Below, one piece after another: positions 56,655 to 64,000 of a stretch of 64,000 bases of DNA. The stretch lies in NCBI GenBank assembly GCA_016718605.1, contig JADKCY010000007.1, positions 1 through 64,000 on the forward strand, read 5' to 3'. The translations under genes and the position numbers were made by a program. The notes under the pieces were generated by a model. It did no database searches and had not been told where the DNA came from. It saw only the letters and a list, made by a program, of their open reading frames with translations. Numbering within the stretch: position 1 is the first letter of the stretch; each line of letters begins with the position of its first letter. Source of the DNA: Lysobacterales bacterium. Its GTDB lineage: Bacteria > Pseudomonadota > Gammaproteobacteria > Xanthomonadales > Xanthomonadaceae.

Positions 56655-59600
56655 TTGGACTGATCCCCACATCCCACTCGGCGAGCCGCATCAAACCTGC
56701 CTTCAGCTTCGTGGTGAGCGCAGCACTCCAGTCGTGTTGATCGGCCGCTTCCTGAAGCGGCATTCCCCTCGTCATCTTCGACAGGATCGCTGACAGATCC
56801 TCTATCCTGAGATCACCCACAGGGCGATCGTGGATCGGAAACGCAATAGCCCCGATGCCCGTCTCCGGGTCCAAGGTGTTTGAACGCAGCAGTTGGCTCA
56901 GGCGCCGGTCGCCACTTCCGTGCGCCTGACGAATCCGATGCTTGCCGGCACCTCTGGAAATCGTCGAGCGAGAACGCCCCGTAGCGCGCTGAAGCCGCGG
57001 CACATCCAACGAGACCCAGTGCGACTTGAACCAACGCAGGAAGGGTGTCACGGCATCATGTGTGTAGGCCGCAAGCGTCGTACGAATGTCCTCATGGCCA
57101 ATCTCAACCAGCAGGTCCCGCGTCGCCCACAGCGATCTCTCGTGCCCCGCCATGAGCTGCGCCAGCCTTTCCTGAACGCCGCTTTTCCTGAGCCAATACG
57201 GTCGCGCGTCCTGTTCACCGGTCACCCACCGTAGCAACCCGGCAAGCGGAACGAGCCAGTCCGCATCCGGTACGCAACGGGTCGGGTCATCCCTCGTACC
57301 AAGCACCGGGAGCCCATCGTGATACTGGGAACCCAGCGCAAAGGCTCGATGCCGGGAAAACTCTTCCCACTTGCTGAGGTCTTGAAGCAGCGGCCCCGTC
57401 AGACATCGCACCCGTCGGCGCGCGTTGGCATTCTTTAGTCGCTGATAGCGTGAGCGCGCCAGGCGAAGGCAATCATCCGTTGGCCTTGGTAGCTGGTCGA
57501 ACAGAAGGCGACAGGCTTCGCCGGGGCGCAGCGCACCCGCGGCCATGACTTGCGTCAGCCACTCCAACGACCGAGCGTGGCGGGTCACCTCGGCATCACC
57601 GCCCTCTGCTTCGGCGCCAAGTCGGTTCTGCATCAACACGTAACGCAGCGCAGCACGCTCTGCGCGGGTCAGAAATCCAGCATCCGCCATGGCTGTCGAT
57701 CGACCTGCGAGGCCAAAGATGGCACCGAGGTCCGCATCGGGGATGCCCATTGCCTGAGAGAGCACCCAATGAAAATTGGCAATGGCGTGCGCTCTCGCAG
57801 GTCGCTGGCTCACTGGGACTTCGGCCACCGCTCGCAGATACGCCTGCGTCCACGCATCCGCATCGGCATTCATTGGCTCCGCGGGCAACCACCTGACCAG
57901 TGGTCCACTGACTTCACTGACATAGCCGCGTATGGTCGACAGCTCAAGGGAGGGTCGCCGCCTGCCTCCGTGGGTTAGCAGGACCAACGCAAACAGCGCG
58001 ATCACTTCCTCCGCTCGATACGCCGACGCGTCTGGCAGCCACTGGCGGATCTGACGCAGCAAGACCGATCGCGCGCCATGTTCCTTGCGGCGATCTCTGT
58101 TCCGCTTTTCCACCGCCGCAGAGAGCGCCTCCTTGAGTTGCCTCAGCAGGTCATGAACGCGATGGGCACGTGATGGCTCCGCGCCAGAGGGCAGAGGCCT
58201 TGGTGGCCGAGCGAGCGCGTCGGATCGCGCTCCCATCGGCAAGTCGTCCAAGAGCGACACGACGCGACCAATGGGTGCGGAAATCAGTCGGACAGCGCCC
58301 GTTCCAATCAACCTGGCAACGCCGTCCATGCGTAAGGCGTTGGCCACGCGTGCCAGCGCGACCAACTCCATCAAGGCTGCGAGTGGCTTATGCCGTCCAT
58401 CGAGCTGTAGACGCGCACCCAGCACCGCTTGTAGCTCGGCATCCAAGTGCAGCAAATCGAGCGCCTGCGGATCTGCGCGATGCCAGTAGTCGAGGGCGAC
58501 GGCGGCAAGCCCATGAAAGGCCAGCGTCCCTTGTAACCAGCCCCCCGACACGGTTTCATCTTGCGGCATAGGGTTGAGCGCAGGCTCGACAAGTAAGACA
58601 CCTGCTGCGCTCTTCAGCGTCGACAGCGAGGCCCCCGGATGCATCACCGCGACCACGGCATCGAGATCTGCGTAGGACCCGTGCAGTAGCACGGTGCTGA
58701 GCGTCTTCAACGCGTAACTCGCCGGCGCATCCGCGATGACGGTATCCCACTCGCGCGCGCACCCGATGGCATCCGCACTGCCCGACACAAAAGGACCCGC
58801 GTGACTCGGCCAGCGCTCAAGCGATGCCCGTGGGAGCGGACCCGTCAGCACCTGCCGCGCCCGTCCTGAAATCAGCAAGTCCCGAATGAGTGCCCGTGCG
58901 GCATGTGATGAGGCTGAACGAGGATCGCCGCCGAGCACCCGAATCAAGGACTCACTCCACTGAGCTGGAACGGGGACCGGGCCTTTGTCTGGCGCGGTAG
59001 TCGTCAATTCGCCATCGACATAGTGCAGACCAACGCCTGCACCAAAGCCACCTGGACCGAGTAGATGGACCAGCTGCAAGGTCAACGACTGTTGGAGTTC
59101 GACGCGGCGCTGCGTTGCCGCCGTCCGCATCTTGCTCCGCAGCGTGCGGAATCGAAGCTGATGCAGGCGCTCCGCACGCCGCCAGCTACGCACCGGCCTG
59201 GGCTGGGCGGCGACCGAGGTCACCGGTTCGAGGGGTCGCCATCCCACCGTCTTCAGTAGGCGATCGAGGACAGGCGCAATGTCCTGGGCTGCCGTCAGTA
59301 CCGACCACGGGGAGCCATCGGCAAACGCGCCCTCGCGGCTGCCATGCCAGCCCATCTGAGCGACTCGCAAGGGTTCCGGCAAAGCCTTGGCGAGTTCGTT
59401 GTTGAGAAAATGCCGCGCGAAGTTCGGCACCGCCACGAACCCATCTGGTGCACCCTCTAGGTAGGCGGCGCGATCAAAGGGTCGGACCTCGTCTTCCGTA
59501 TCCCGCGCCAGAAACACCGGCCCCTCTCCAGCTAGAGCGCGGTGGCAGGCGAGAGCGAACGCGGCCGAGTCCGACGCTGTAGCCGCCGCGAGATCCGATA

Positions 59601-61371
59601 GCAAGGCCCGATACTCAAGAACCCACCTTTCGGCCAGCGCCACGGGCCGGGTGGACCAATCCGCGCCAGCGACTTTGTCAGAGAGCATCGCGATGGCATC
59701 GTCCACACCGATGTCATGGCGGGTCAGTAGGTGAAAGCGATTGTTCGGGCGATGGCCCGTGGTTAGACAAAGACCATGGATCAGATTGCGTGTCCGATGG
59801 TGAATTCGATCGAACAACTGCTGGGGCGAGTTCTTCCAGTCATCACGGAAACTCTCGAGCATCCGAGCGATAGCGACGCTGCTCGGGACGCGAGCAGAAC
59901 CAAGCACGTGGTTGGGCACCTGCTCACCCAGATGCCCAGGCCGATCGGCAAACCAAGGGAATGTCACCTGAGAAACCTGCAGCGCGAGATCGAGCGCCGG
60001 GATCTGGTCGTAGTGCAGAGGCGCGAGGTCAATGCCAAGGTCGTCACCGGCAACAAGTTGCGCTGCACTGGGGCCATATCGGCTCAGCTTCATTAGTCGA
60101 CTGAGCAAAGCACGCTGCAACTGCGTGGCACTGGCCGCTGAAGCAGGACTTGGCGATTCGACACCCACGGCACCGTTGCCCAAGCGCTGAAACACGACGT
60201 CGTCTTCGGCGCTCGGTCCGCAGGTGGCAAGCAGTGCGCTGGCGAGCCTCGGTGGGATTGGCACATGGACCCACGACGGTGGCTGCGCATCACGATCAAC
60301 GGGGCAAAGCTGTGGGCGGTAGAGCCACCGGCCATCCAAGGCCAGTCGCCCCGGAAACGGCGCCGAGGCGGTCGTCGTGGGGCTACCCCACCGCAATCGA
60401 GGCAGGGCATCAACCGGCGTGGATGTGGCAAGACACAGCGCGCGAGCCAAACTCGACTCCCGTGAGTGGGGATCACAGGCATCAGTGGCGATGGCCAGCG
60501 CGGCGCTGGCCTCCTCCGTCGCATACCGATGTGTCAGGTAGGTCGCGGAGTATTCGGAGAATCGCCGGAGTGGAACGTAGGTCGACTGCGTCGCCCCGAT
60601 GATCTTGGCGTGTGGGGTACCGCTGTTTGTTGATCTTGCTTCGCTGCCGTCGTCCGCCATCAGCCAATAGGCCGTTGGCTCCAACGACTCGCCGTCTTCA
60701 CCTTGAGTCTCGGTATCAATGGCGACCATTGAGGGGATGACAGACACCTCAGGCAGATCGTCCTCTGCCATGACAGACCATGGCAGAGTCGGACCGGGAC
60801 TGGCCAAGGCGACACGGAGATGTTGCCGAAGGTGATTCTGCCAGGCGCGGGCCGCCGCGTCGGTGTAGCGACGGCCTTGCTGACCAAACCACTCAATGGT
60901 CTCCCATACGGATCTGAACGATGGGATGGCGGGTCGGCTGGTGGGGTTGGCTGCCAACTCCTCGATTTCAATACGGAGTGCGCCCGCGACCTGACAAAGG
61001 TGACGACTGCTTGCCAACTGAGGATCGAAGGCGAGAAGTTCCACTAAGGCATGGAACAGCAGCCGTCTGGCCTCCCAGTCGGCGGTGTCGACGAAGCCGA
61101 GGTCGGCGACCGTTGCGGCCAGAGCGAGCAAGGGCTCCTTCCGCCGTCGGCCGGCCAGATCAAGCTGGCGACCATCGGTGGCTTTGGCTAAGTCCTTCAG
61201 CAATGGAAACACTGCGTTGAAGGCTGCGGCGTTGGGGAGTTCGTCGGCAACCCTCTCATTAGGGAATGCCACCAGAATCGCGCGGGCGACCCAGTGACGC
61301 GCCTCGGAGTCACTGGTGTGTCCAATCCACGTGCTGATTAGGTCTAGTGCCACCGCGACCTCGCCGTCCAT
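56542..61371 (-). CDS. 1609-aa protein with two tyrosine-recombinase-like regions
   Basis: One intact 4.8-kb frame. Region 1 (about residues 530-690): LTTGHRPNNRFHLLTRHDI (Arg I), SDK...WSTRPVAL (Lys strand), NFARHFLNNELA (Arg II with the preceding His replaced by Asn) and MGWHGS (GH-like); no clear Tyr. Region 2 (about 1270-1440): AGALRPGEACRLL (Arg I), LKNANARRRV (Lys), QERLAQLMAG (Arg II position), EIGHEDIRTTL (GH) and AAYTHDA (Tyr). The order and spacing fit tyrosine recombinases. The remainder is unassigned. It lies 260 bases from attR, oriented inward. A recombinase or att-binding role is inferred. Confidence 0.6.
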   Translation of the reverse strand: MDGEVAVALDLISTWIGHTSDSEARHWVARAILVAFPNERVADELPNAAAFNAVFPLLKDLAKATDGRQLDLAGRRRKEPLLALAATVADLGFVDTADWEARRLLFHALVELLAFDPQLASSRHLCQVAGALRIEIEELAANPTSRPAIPSFRSVWETIEWFGQQGRRYTDAAARAWQNHLRQHLRVALASPGPTLPWSVMAEDDLPEVSVIPSMVAIDTETQGEDGESLEPTAYWLMADDGSEARSTNSGTPHAKIIGATQSTYVPLRRFSEYSATYLTHRYATEEASAALAIATDACDPHSRESSLARALCLATSTPVDALPRLRWGSPTTTASAPFPGRLALDGRWLYRPQLCPVDRDAQPPSWVHVPIPPRLASALLATCGPSAEDDVVFQRLGNGAVGVESPSPASAASATQLQRALLSRLMKLSRYGPSAAQLVAGDDLGIDLAPLHYDQIPALDLALQVSQVTFPWFADRPGHLGEQVPNHVLGSARVPSSVAIARMLESFRDDWKNSPQQLFDRIHHRTRNLIHGLCLTTGHRPNNRFHLLTRHDIGVDDAIAMLSDKVAGADWSTRPVALAERWVLEYRALLSDLAAATASDSAAFALACHRALAGEGPVFLARDTEDEVRPFDRAAYLEGAPDGFVAVPNFARHFLNNELAKALPEPLRVAQMGWHGSREGAFADGSPWSVLTAAQDIAPVLDRLLKTVGWRPLEPVTSVAAQPRPVRSWRRAERLHQLRFRTLRSKMRTAATQRRVELQQSLTLQLVHLLGPGGFGAGVGLHYVDGELTTTAPDKGPVPVPAQWSESLIRVLGGDPRSASSHAARALIRDLLISGRARQVLTGPLPRASLERWPSHAGPFVSGSADAIGCAREWDTVIADAPASYALKTLSTVLLHGSYADLDAVVAVMHPGASLSTLKSAAGVLLVEPALNPMPQDETVSGGWLQGTLAFHGLAAVALDYWHRADPQALDLLHLDAELQAVLGARLQLDGRHKPLAALMELVALARVANALRMDGVARLIGTGAVRLISAPIGRVVSLLDDLPMGARSDALARPPRPLPSGAEPSRAHRVHDLLRQLKEALSAAVEKRNRDRRKEHGARSVLLRQIRQWLPDASAYRAEEVIALFALVLLTHGGRRRPSLELSTIRGYVSEVSGPLVRWLPAEPMNADADAWTQAYLRAVAEVPVSQRPARAHAIANFHWVLSQAMGIPDADLGAIFGLAGRSTAMADAGFLTRAERAALRYVLMQNRLGAEAEGGDAEVTRHARSLEWLTQVMAAGALRPGEACRLLFDQLPRPTDDCLRLARSRYQRLKNANARRRVRCLTGPLLQDLSKWEEFSRHRAFALGSQYHDGLPVLGTRDDPTRCVPDADWLVPLAGLLRWVTGEQDARPYWLRKSGVQERLAQLMAGHERSLWATRDLLVEIGHEDIRTTLAAYTHDAVTPFLRWFKSHWVSLDVPRLQRATGRSRSTISRGAGKHRIRQAHGSGDRRLSQLLRSNTLDPETGIGAIAFPIHDRPVGDLRIEDLSAILSKMTRGMPLQEAADQHDWSAALTTKLKAGLMRLAEWDVGISPNVTTLRVCLRPTRAGCEPGPQAITVGRGVKKRAQAIV

Positions 61372-61765
61372 GCGGGACCTTGAAAGATCGGCAGCCTAGC
61401 GGAGGAGTCTGTGTAAAACTAGCCTTTACTCAGCTATTTACGCACGTTTGTGCGATCGTTTTGTGCCAGGACGAGCAGACGTAGATTGCCATGTGGTCTC
61501 AAGCGACCTTAATCGCTGAAAACGCTGAGACAACAATAGTATTTATAAACAATACGTTATTGGTTTTTAGGTGATATTTGTATAGTTTGTCGACTTGTGA
61601 AAGCAACCACGGTTAATGTTCAAGTTCGTCTTCCGAAGCCATTGGTCGGGGGTTCGAATCCCTCCGGGCGCGCCAATTTCCCTGTGACAAATCTGCGACA
61701 GATCTAGGGACTGCGCGTGATTTGCGATCGCGCCGAAATGAGTAGAGGCGCGCGCGATGTCTCAC
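61372..61765. other. AT-rich right-end region holding attR, no gene
   Basis: 61420-61620 is markedly AT-rich for this window (AGTATTTATAAACAATACG, GTTATTGGTTTTTAGGTGAT) and includes short inverted repeats such as GTATT...AATAC. This is the usual look of the arm-binding side of a tyrosine-integrase attachment site. 61691-61765 is short non-coding flank before the AIPR gene stop. Confidence 0.6.
61630..61690 (+). repeat. attR core direct repeat (tRNA-Arg 3' fragment)
   Basis: 61 bases identical to 5268-5328: CTTCCGAAGCCATTGGTCGG through CGCGCCAATTTCCCTGTGACAA. Only the 3' part of the tRNA is present, so it is not a functional gene. Marks the right boundary of the island. Confidence 0.93.
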
Positions 61766-63559
61766 CTACTTCATCTCCGGAACGGCCCCCTGCCGCGGAG
61801 ACAGAGACAGCCGCTGTAACTCTGTCCAACACTCTTCCTTCTTGGCCCACTCGCTGATCATCCTGCCGTTTGCAGTCGCGTGCAGAGCCCGGTTCACTTC
61901 CTTGGCCCAGATTCGGATCTGGTCCATAAATGCTCGTGAAACCCCTTGCTGGTCCCAAATTCGTATGAAATCGATTTGGTTGGCATGGTTCTCTGCGATG
62001 AGAGCCACAAGGTAGATGGAGACATTGCCTTGGAAGGCCGGGAACATTGGTCGCAACACTGAGTGAATGTGCTTGAAGAGGATGACCTTGCCGACCATTC
62101 TCTTGTAGCCGAGCACGTCTGGGATTACGACTTCGCCTCGTTCCTCACGATCGCGGATATCATCCATAAACTTGGCGAAGTTCTTCTGCCCGCCCAGGCT
62201 GGCAAGATCCGGCCGCCCCTCCCATGCACTAATGACCTTCGCCAGATCTGTTTTGGTCAACCGGCGCGAAGGGGGGATGACCTTGGTCTTTAGGTCCCGA
62301 TACTTTGCTGGAGTGCTTCCTTCGCGAGCAAGCATTGTGATGTAGCTGCCTGCCGCACGTTCGTAGAACCAACGCCCGACGCCATCTGGGAGATACACAG
62401 AGTTCGAAATCTTCTCGAGCCCAACATGAAACGGTGAGTTTGCAGATAGATCTGACTGCTTCACAGTGTTCTGACTATTGGCGAAGCGTGATATGTCACT
62501 GATCATCGCTTCTTCAGCTGTGGCATTGTCGCTCTTTAGCACGACTATCTTGGCCGGCACTTGGACTTTCTTGAGATCTACTTCCGGGTATTTTTTCTTG
62601 GTGAAATAGATGGAAGCCGTGGTCTGCCCACCATTGACGATTTGCATACCTTTCAGCCAAGCGATCCCGGGCCCGCCCTGCTTTGTCTGACCTAGGCTTG
62701 CCTCGTCAGCGACGATTACGATGCCGTTGTTATAGGCAACAAACTTCTCCGGTTCAGCACGCAGTGTGGCCTGAATGCCTTTGTTCACCTTTCCTGTCGC
62801 ACTGAGGAATGAGCGAACATTAGCTTCCAAAAGACGCGCGCCGTACTTGTCATACAGAAAGCGGAGCACGTCACCTGGAATGACTGTCATTGCATAGTCG
62901 TAGGTGTGGTCAGCGCCTTGAATGTAGACGCATGGCAGCGGGTCACCCGCCACCGCATTGAAGTTAACCACCAGCTCATCTCGCGGCTTTCCTTCGGACA
63001 CGTGGCGATTGAGTCGCTCAATGTCCATCACTTCGAGTCTGATTGTTTTCCCAGCGATTTCCTGTGACTTGAAGTTCTTTGTTTTGACCTGTCCATCCGT
63101 GAGCACGTAGATTCGAAGCTCGTCAAGCTCCGAGTATCCCTTCTCAATGTGCAGTGCGAGTTCGCGCGCATCATGGGAAGGATCCATGGCCTTGGTCATC
63201 TTCCCCTCAGCGGAAAGCTTCAGAAACCGAAAGCAATGCTCAGCAGCCTGCTTTGTCTCGGCATCGGGCACTGACTGCGGCAACTCCGCATTTCGATAGA
63301 CAGTGACGAAGAGATCAAGTCGATCACCATCTTCTGACACCGAGTACCCACTAAGCCTAATATTGGCGTTGCCCACTTTGCTGTCGTAATGGCACACCTG
63401 AGGCTCATAGGTCATGCCTACATCCTCCATATGCCTCATGACAATCTCGGAGAAAATCAGCTCCGGATAGGGGTACGCCGCGCCCGAAGTCGTCATTCGC
63501 TCGGAGATCTCGTCCCGCACTTCCGCCCGAATCTGGGCAAGGAATTCAGTCAGTTCCAT
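61766..63559 (-). CDS. AIPR-family abortive-infection protein
   Basis: 597 residues of the AIPR family (PF10592), named for phage-abortive-infection proteins. Signature segments: AEPEKFVAYNNGIVIVADE, MQIVNGGQTTASIYF and ISRFANSQNTVKQSDL near the middle; N-terminal PYPELIFSEIVMRHMEDVG precedes. In MZA-type defence loci an AIPR gene follows a DUF4420 gene and a Z1-domain ATPase. The start overlaps the stop of the DUF4420 gene as TAATG. It lies outside attR. Confidence 0.88.
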   Translation of the reverse strand: MELTEFLAQIRAEVRDEISERMTTSGAAYPYPELIFSEIVMRHMEDVGMTYEPQVCHYDSKVGNANIRLSGYSVSEDGDRLDLFVTVYRNAELPQSVPDAETKQAAEHCFRFLKLSAEGKMTKAMDPSHDARELALHIEKGYSELDELRIYVLTDGQVKTKNFKSQEIAGKTIRLEVMDIERLNRHVSEGKPRDELVVNFNAVAGDPLPCVYIQGADHTYDYAMTVIPGDVLRFLYDKYGARLLEANVRSFLSATGKVNKGIQATLRAEPEKFVAYNNGIVIVADEASLGQTKQGGPGIAWLKGMQIVNGGQTTASIYFTKKKYPEVDLKKVQVPAKIVVLKSDNATAEEAMISDISRFANSQNTVKQSDLSANSPFHVGLEKISNSVYLPDGVGRWFYERAAGSYITMLAREGSTPAKYRDLKTKVIPPSRRLTKTDLAKVISAWEGRPDLASLGGQKNFAKFMDDIRDREERGEVVIPDVLGYKRMVGKVILFKHIHSVLRPMFPAFQGNVSIYLVALIAENHANQIDFIRIWDQQGVSRAFMDQIRIWAKEVNRALHATANGRMISEWAKKEECWTELQRLSLSPRQGAVPEMK

Positions 63560-64000
63560 TAGTTGCTAAACCCCAAGATATTGCTGATTTCACGAAAGTT
63601 AGATGCCACCACCGGAACGGAATCCAGATCCAATGAGTATTGGACTCGGTGGACGGGTACCGGCACATTTGAACGCGTCAAACGAGGTGATGACTCATCA
63701 ATCAATCGATATGTCAGCTCCTTCAGGATGAAACGCCTTGTGTAGTGCTCCCGCATTGATTCGACATATCCAGCGGACAACAGTCGACTTTCCAGAAGCG
63801 GAGCCACACCAGCATCTCTCGTCTCCTCCAATATCGCCTCGAAATGCTCTGGCAACGTCTTGCCGGTTGGTGACTGGCTCAGCCGAAGTGCCGCCACGTA
63901 TAGCGGTCGATACAGGGCGTCGTCCAGCTGATCCAAACTCCCGATCTCTGCAATAAAACCCACGGGCGCCACAGTCGTCTTTGCCTCAACGCCACCGGTA
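63559..64000 (-). CDS. DUF4420 / PD-(D/E)XK-motif protein, C-terminal part (cut by window edge)
   Basis: The frame is open to the window end. Visible residues include TGGVEAKTT with a VEAK active-site-like motif of the DUF4420 family, then VAPVGFIAEIGSLDQLDDALYRPLYVAALR and a C-terminal YTRRFILKELTYRLIDESSPRL. The start lies beyond 64000. Coupled to the AIPR gene by TAATG. In MZA-type loci this protein is a likely nuclease subunit. Confidence 0.8.
   Translation of the reverse strand, partial: TGGVEAKTTVAPVGFIAEIGSLDQLDDALYRPLYVAALRLSQSPTGKTLPEHFEAILEETRDAGVAPLLESRLLSAGYVESMREHYTRRFILKELTYRLIDESSPRLTRSNVPVPVHRVQYSLDLDSVPVVASNFREISNILGFSN

Larger units (their letters stand above)
5268..61690. 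mobile_element. 56.4-kb integrative element (genomic island) in tRNA-Arg(CCG)
   Basis: Bounded by a 61-bp perfect direct repeat of the tRNA 3' part, with a tyrosine integrase, an excisionase-like gene and an HTH regulator within 2.2 kb of the intact tRNA. Cargo: a ten-gene DISARM/Druantia-like operon, an AAA/WYL/ADP-ribosylglycohydrolase module, nuclease-fold genes, mazEF, vapBC, IS remnants and a giant recombinase-like gene by the right end. No complete conjugation machinery is visible. A TraI-type HD protein and a possible PilV-like fragment suggest descent from an ICE, so it is probably mobilisable or stranded rather than self-transmissible. Confidence 0.9.

Overview
The window is high-GC proteobacterial DNA, probably gamma- or betaproteobacterial; the sequence alone does not fix the genus. 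A chromosomal flank with a NiFe-hydrogenase maturation operon (hupK-hypA-hypB-hypC-hypD-hypE, all minus strand, 49-4929) runs up to a tRNA-Arg(CCG) gene (5237-5313). The 3' part of that tRNA and its downstream flank recur as a perfect 61-bp direct repeat at 61630-61690. A tyrosine integrase lies just inside the left copy, so 5268-61690 reads as a 56.4-kb integrative element (genomic island) with both ends in view.

Left arm (5.3-14.8 kb): an HTH regulator and an excisionase-like gene diverge from an 18-bp inverted-repeat operator. The integrase and a short HD-domain protein resembling the N-terminal domain of ICE TraI relaxases follow. Next come three XRE/antitoxin-like genes without toxins, a lipoprotein, and a run of nuclease-fold genes: two with PD-(D/E)XK-like motifs and one DUF2779 protein. 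From 15.2 to 20.0 kb there is a compact module of a tandem-AAA ATPase with a small partner, a divergent WYL regulator (one frameshift) and an ADP-ribosylglycohydrolase. The divergent promoter holds a perfect 8-bp inverted repeat.

Centre (20.4-46.7 kb): one 26-kb, ten-gene minus-strand operon with mostly overlapping start/stop junctions. In transcription order it encodes a SNF2 ATPase, a 443-aa unknown, a two-HKD phospholipase-D-like nuclease, a second SNF2-type helicase, an Eco57I-like adenine methyltransferase (damaged by frameshifts near its 3' part), a 436-aa unknown, a DUF3883 protein, a 253-aa unknown, a 2130-aa YprA-family helicase with DUF1998, and a RelE-fold/UvrD-helicase fusion. This is a DISARM/Druantia-related anti-phage array and the main functional cargo of the island.

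Right arm (46.8-61.7 kb): a 2-kb patch of IS3, IS110 and IS1595 remnants, a DUF2130 protein, mazEF and vapBC toxin-antitoxin pairs, a second toxin-less antitoxin remnant, two surface/secreted-type proteins (one a possible pilin-tip fragment), and finally a 1609-aa protein carrying two tyrosine-recombinase-like signatures next to the right attachment site.

Beyond attR the minus strand carries an AIPR-family abortive-infection protein and the C-terminal end of a DUF4420 (PD-(D/E)XK) protein. This is part of an MZA-like defence locus that continues outside the window, which suggests a second island stacked in the same tRNA site. The hydrogenase flank is unusual in having many single-base frameshifts that leave conserved motifs intact.
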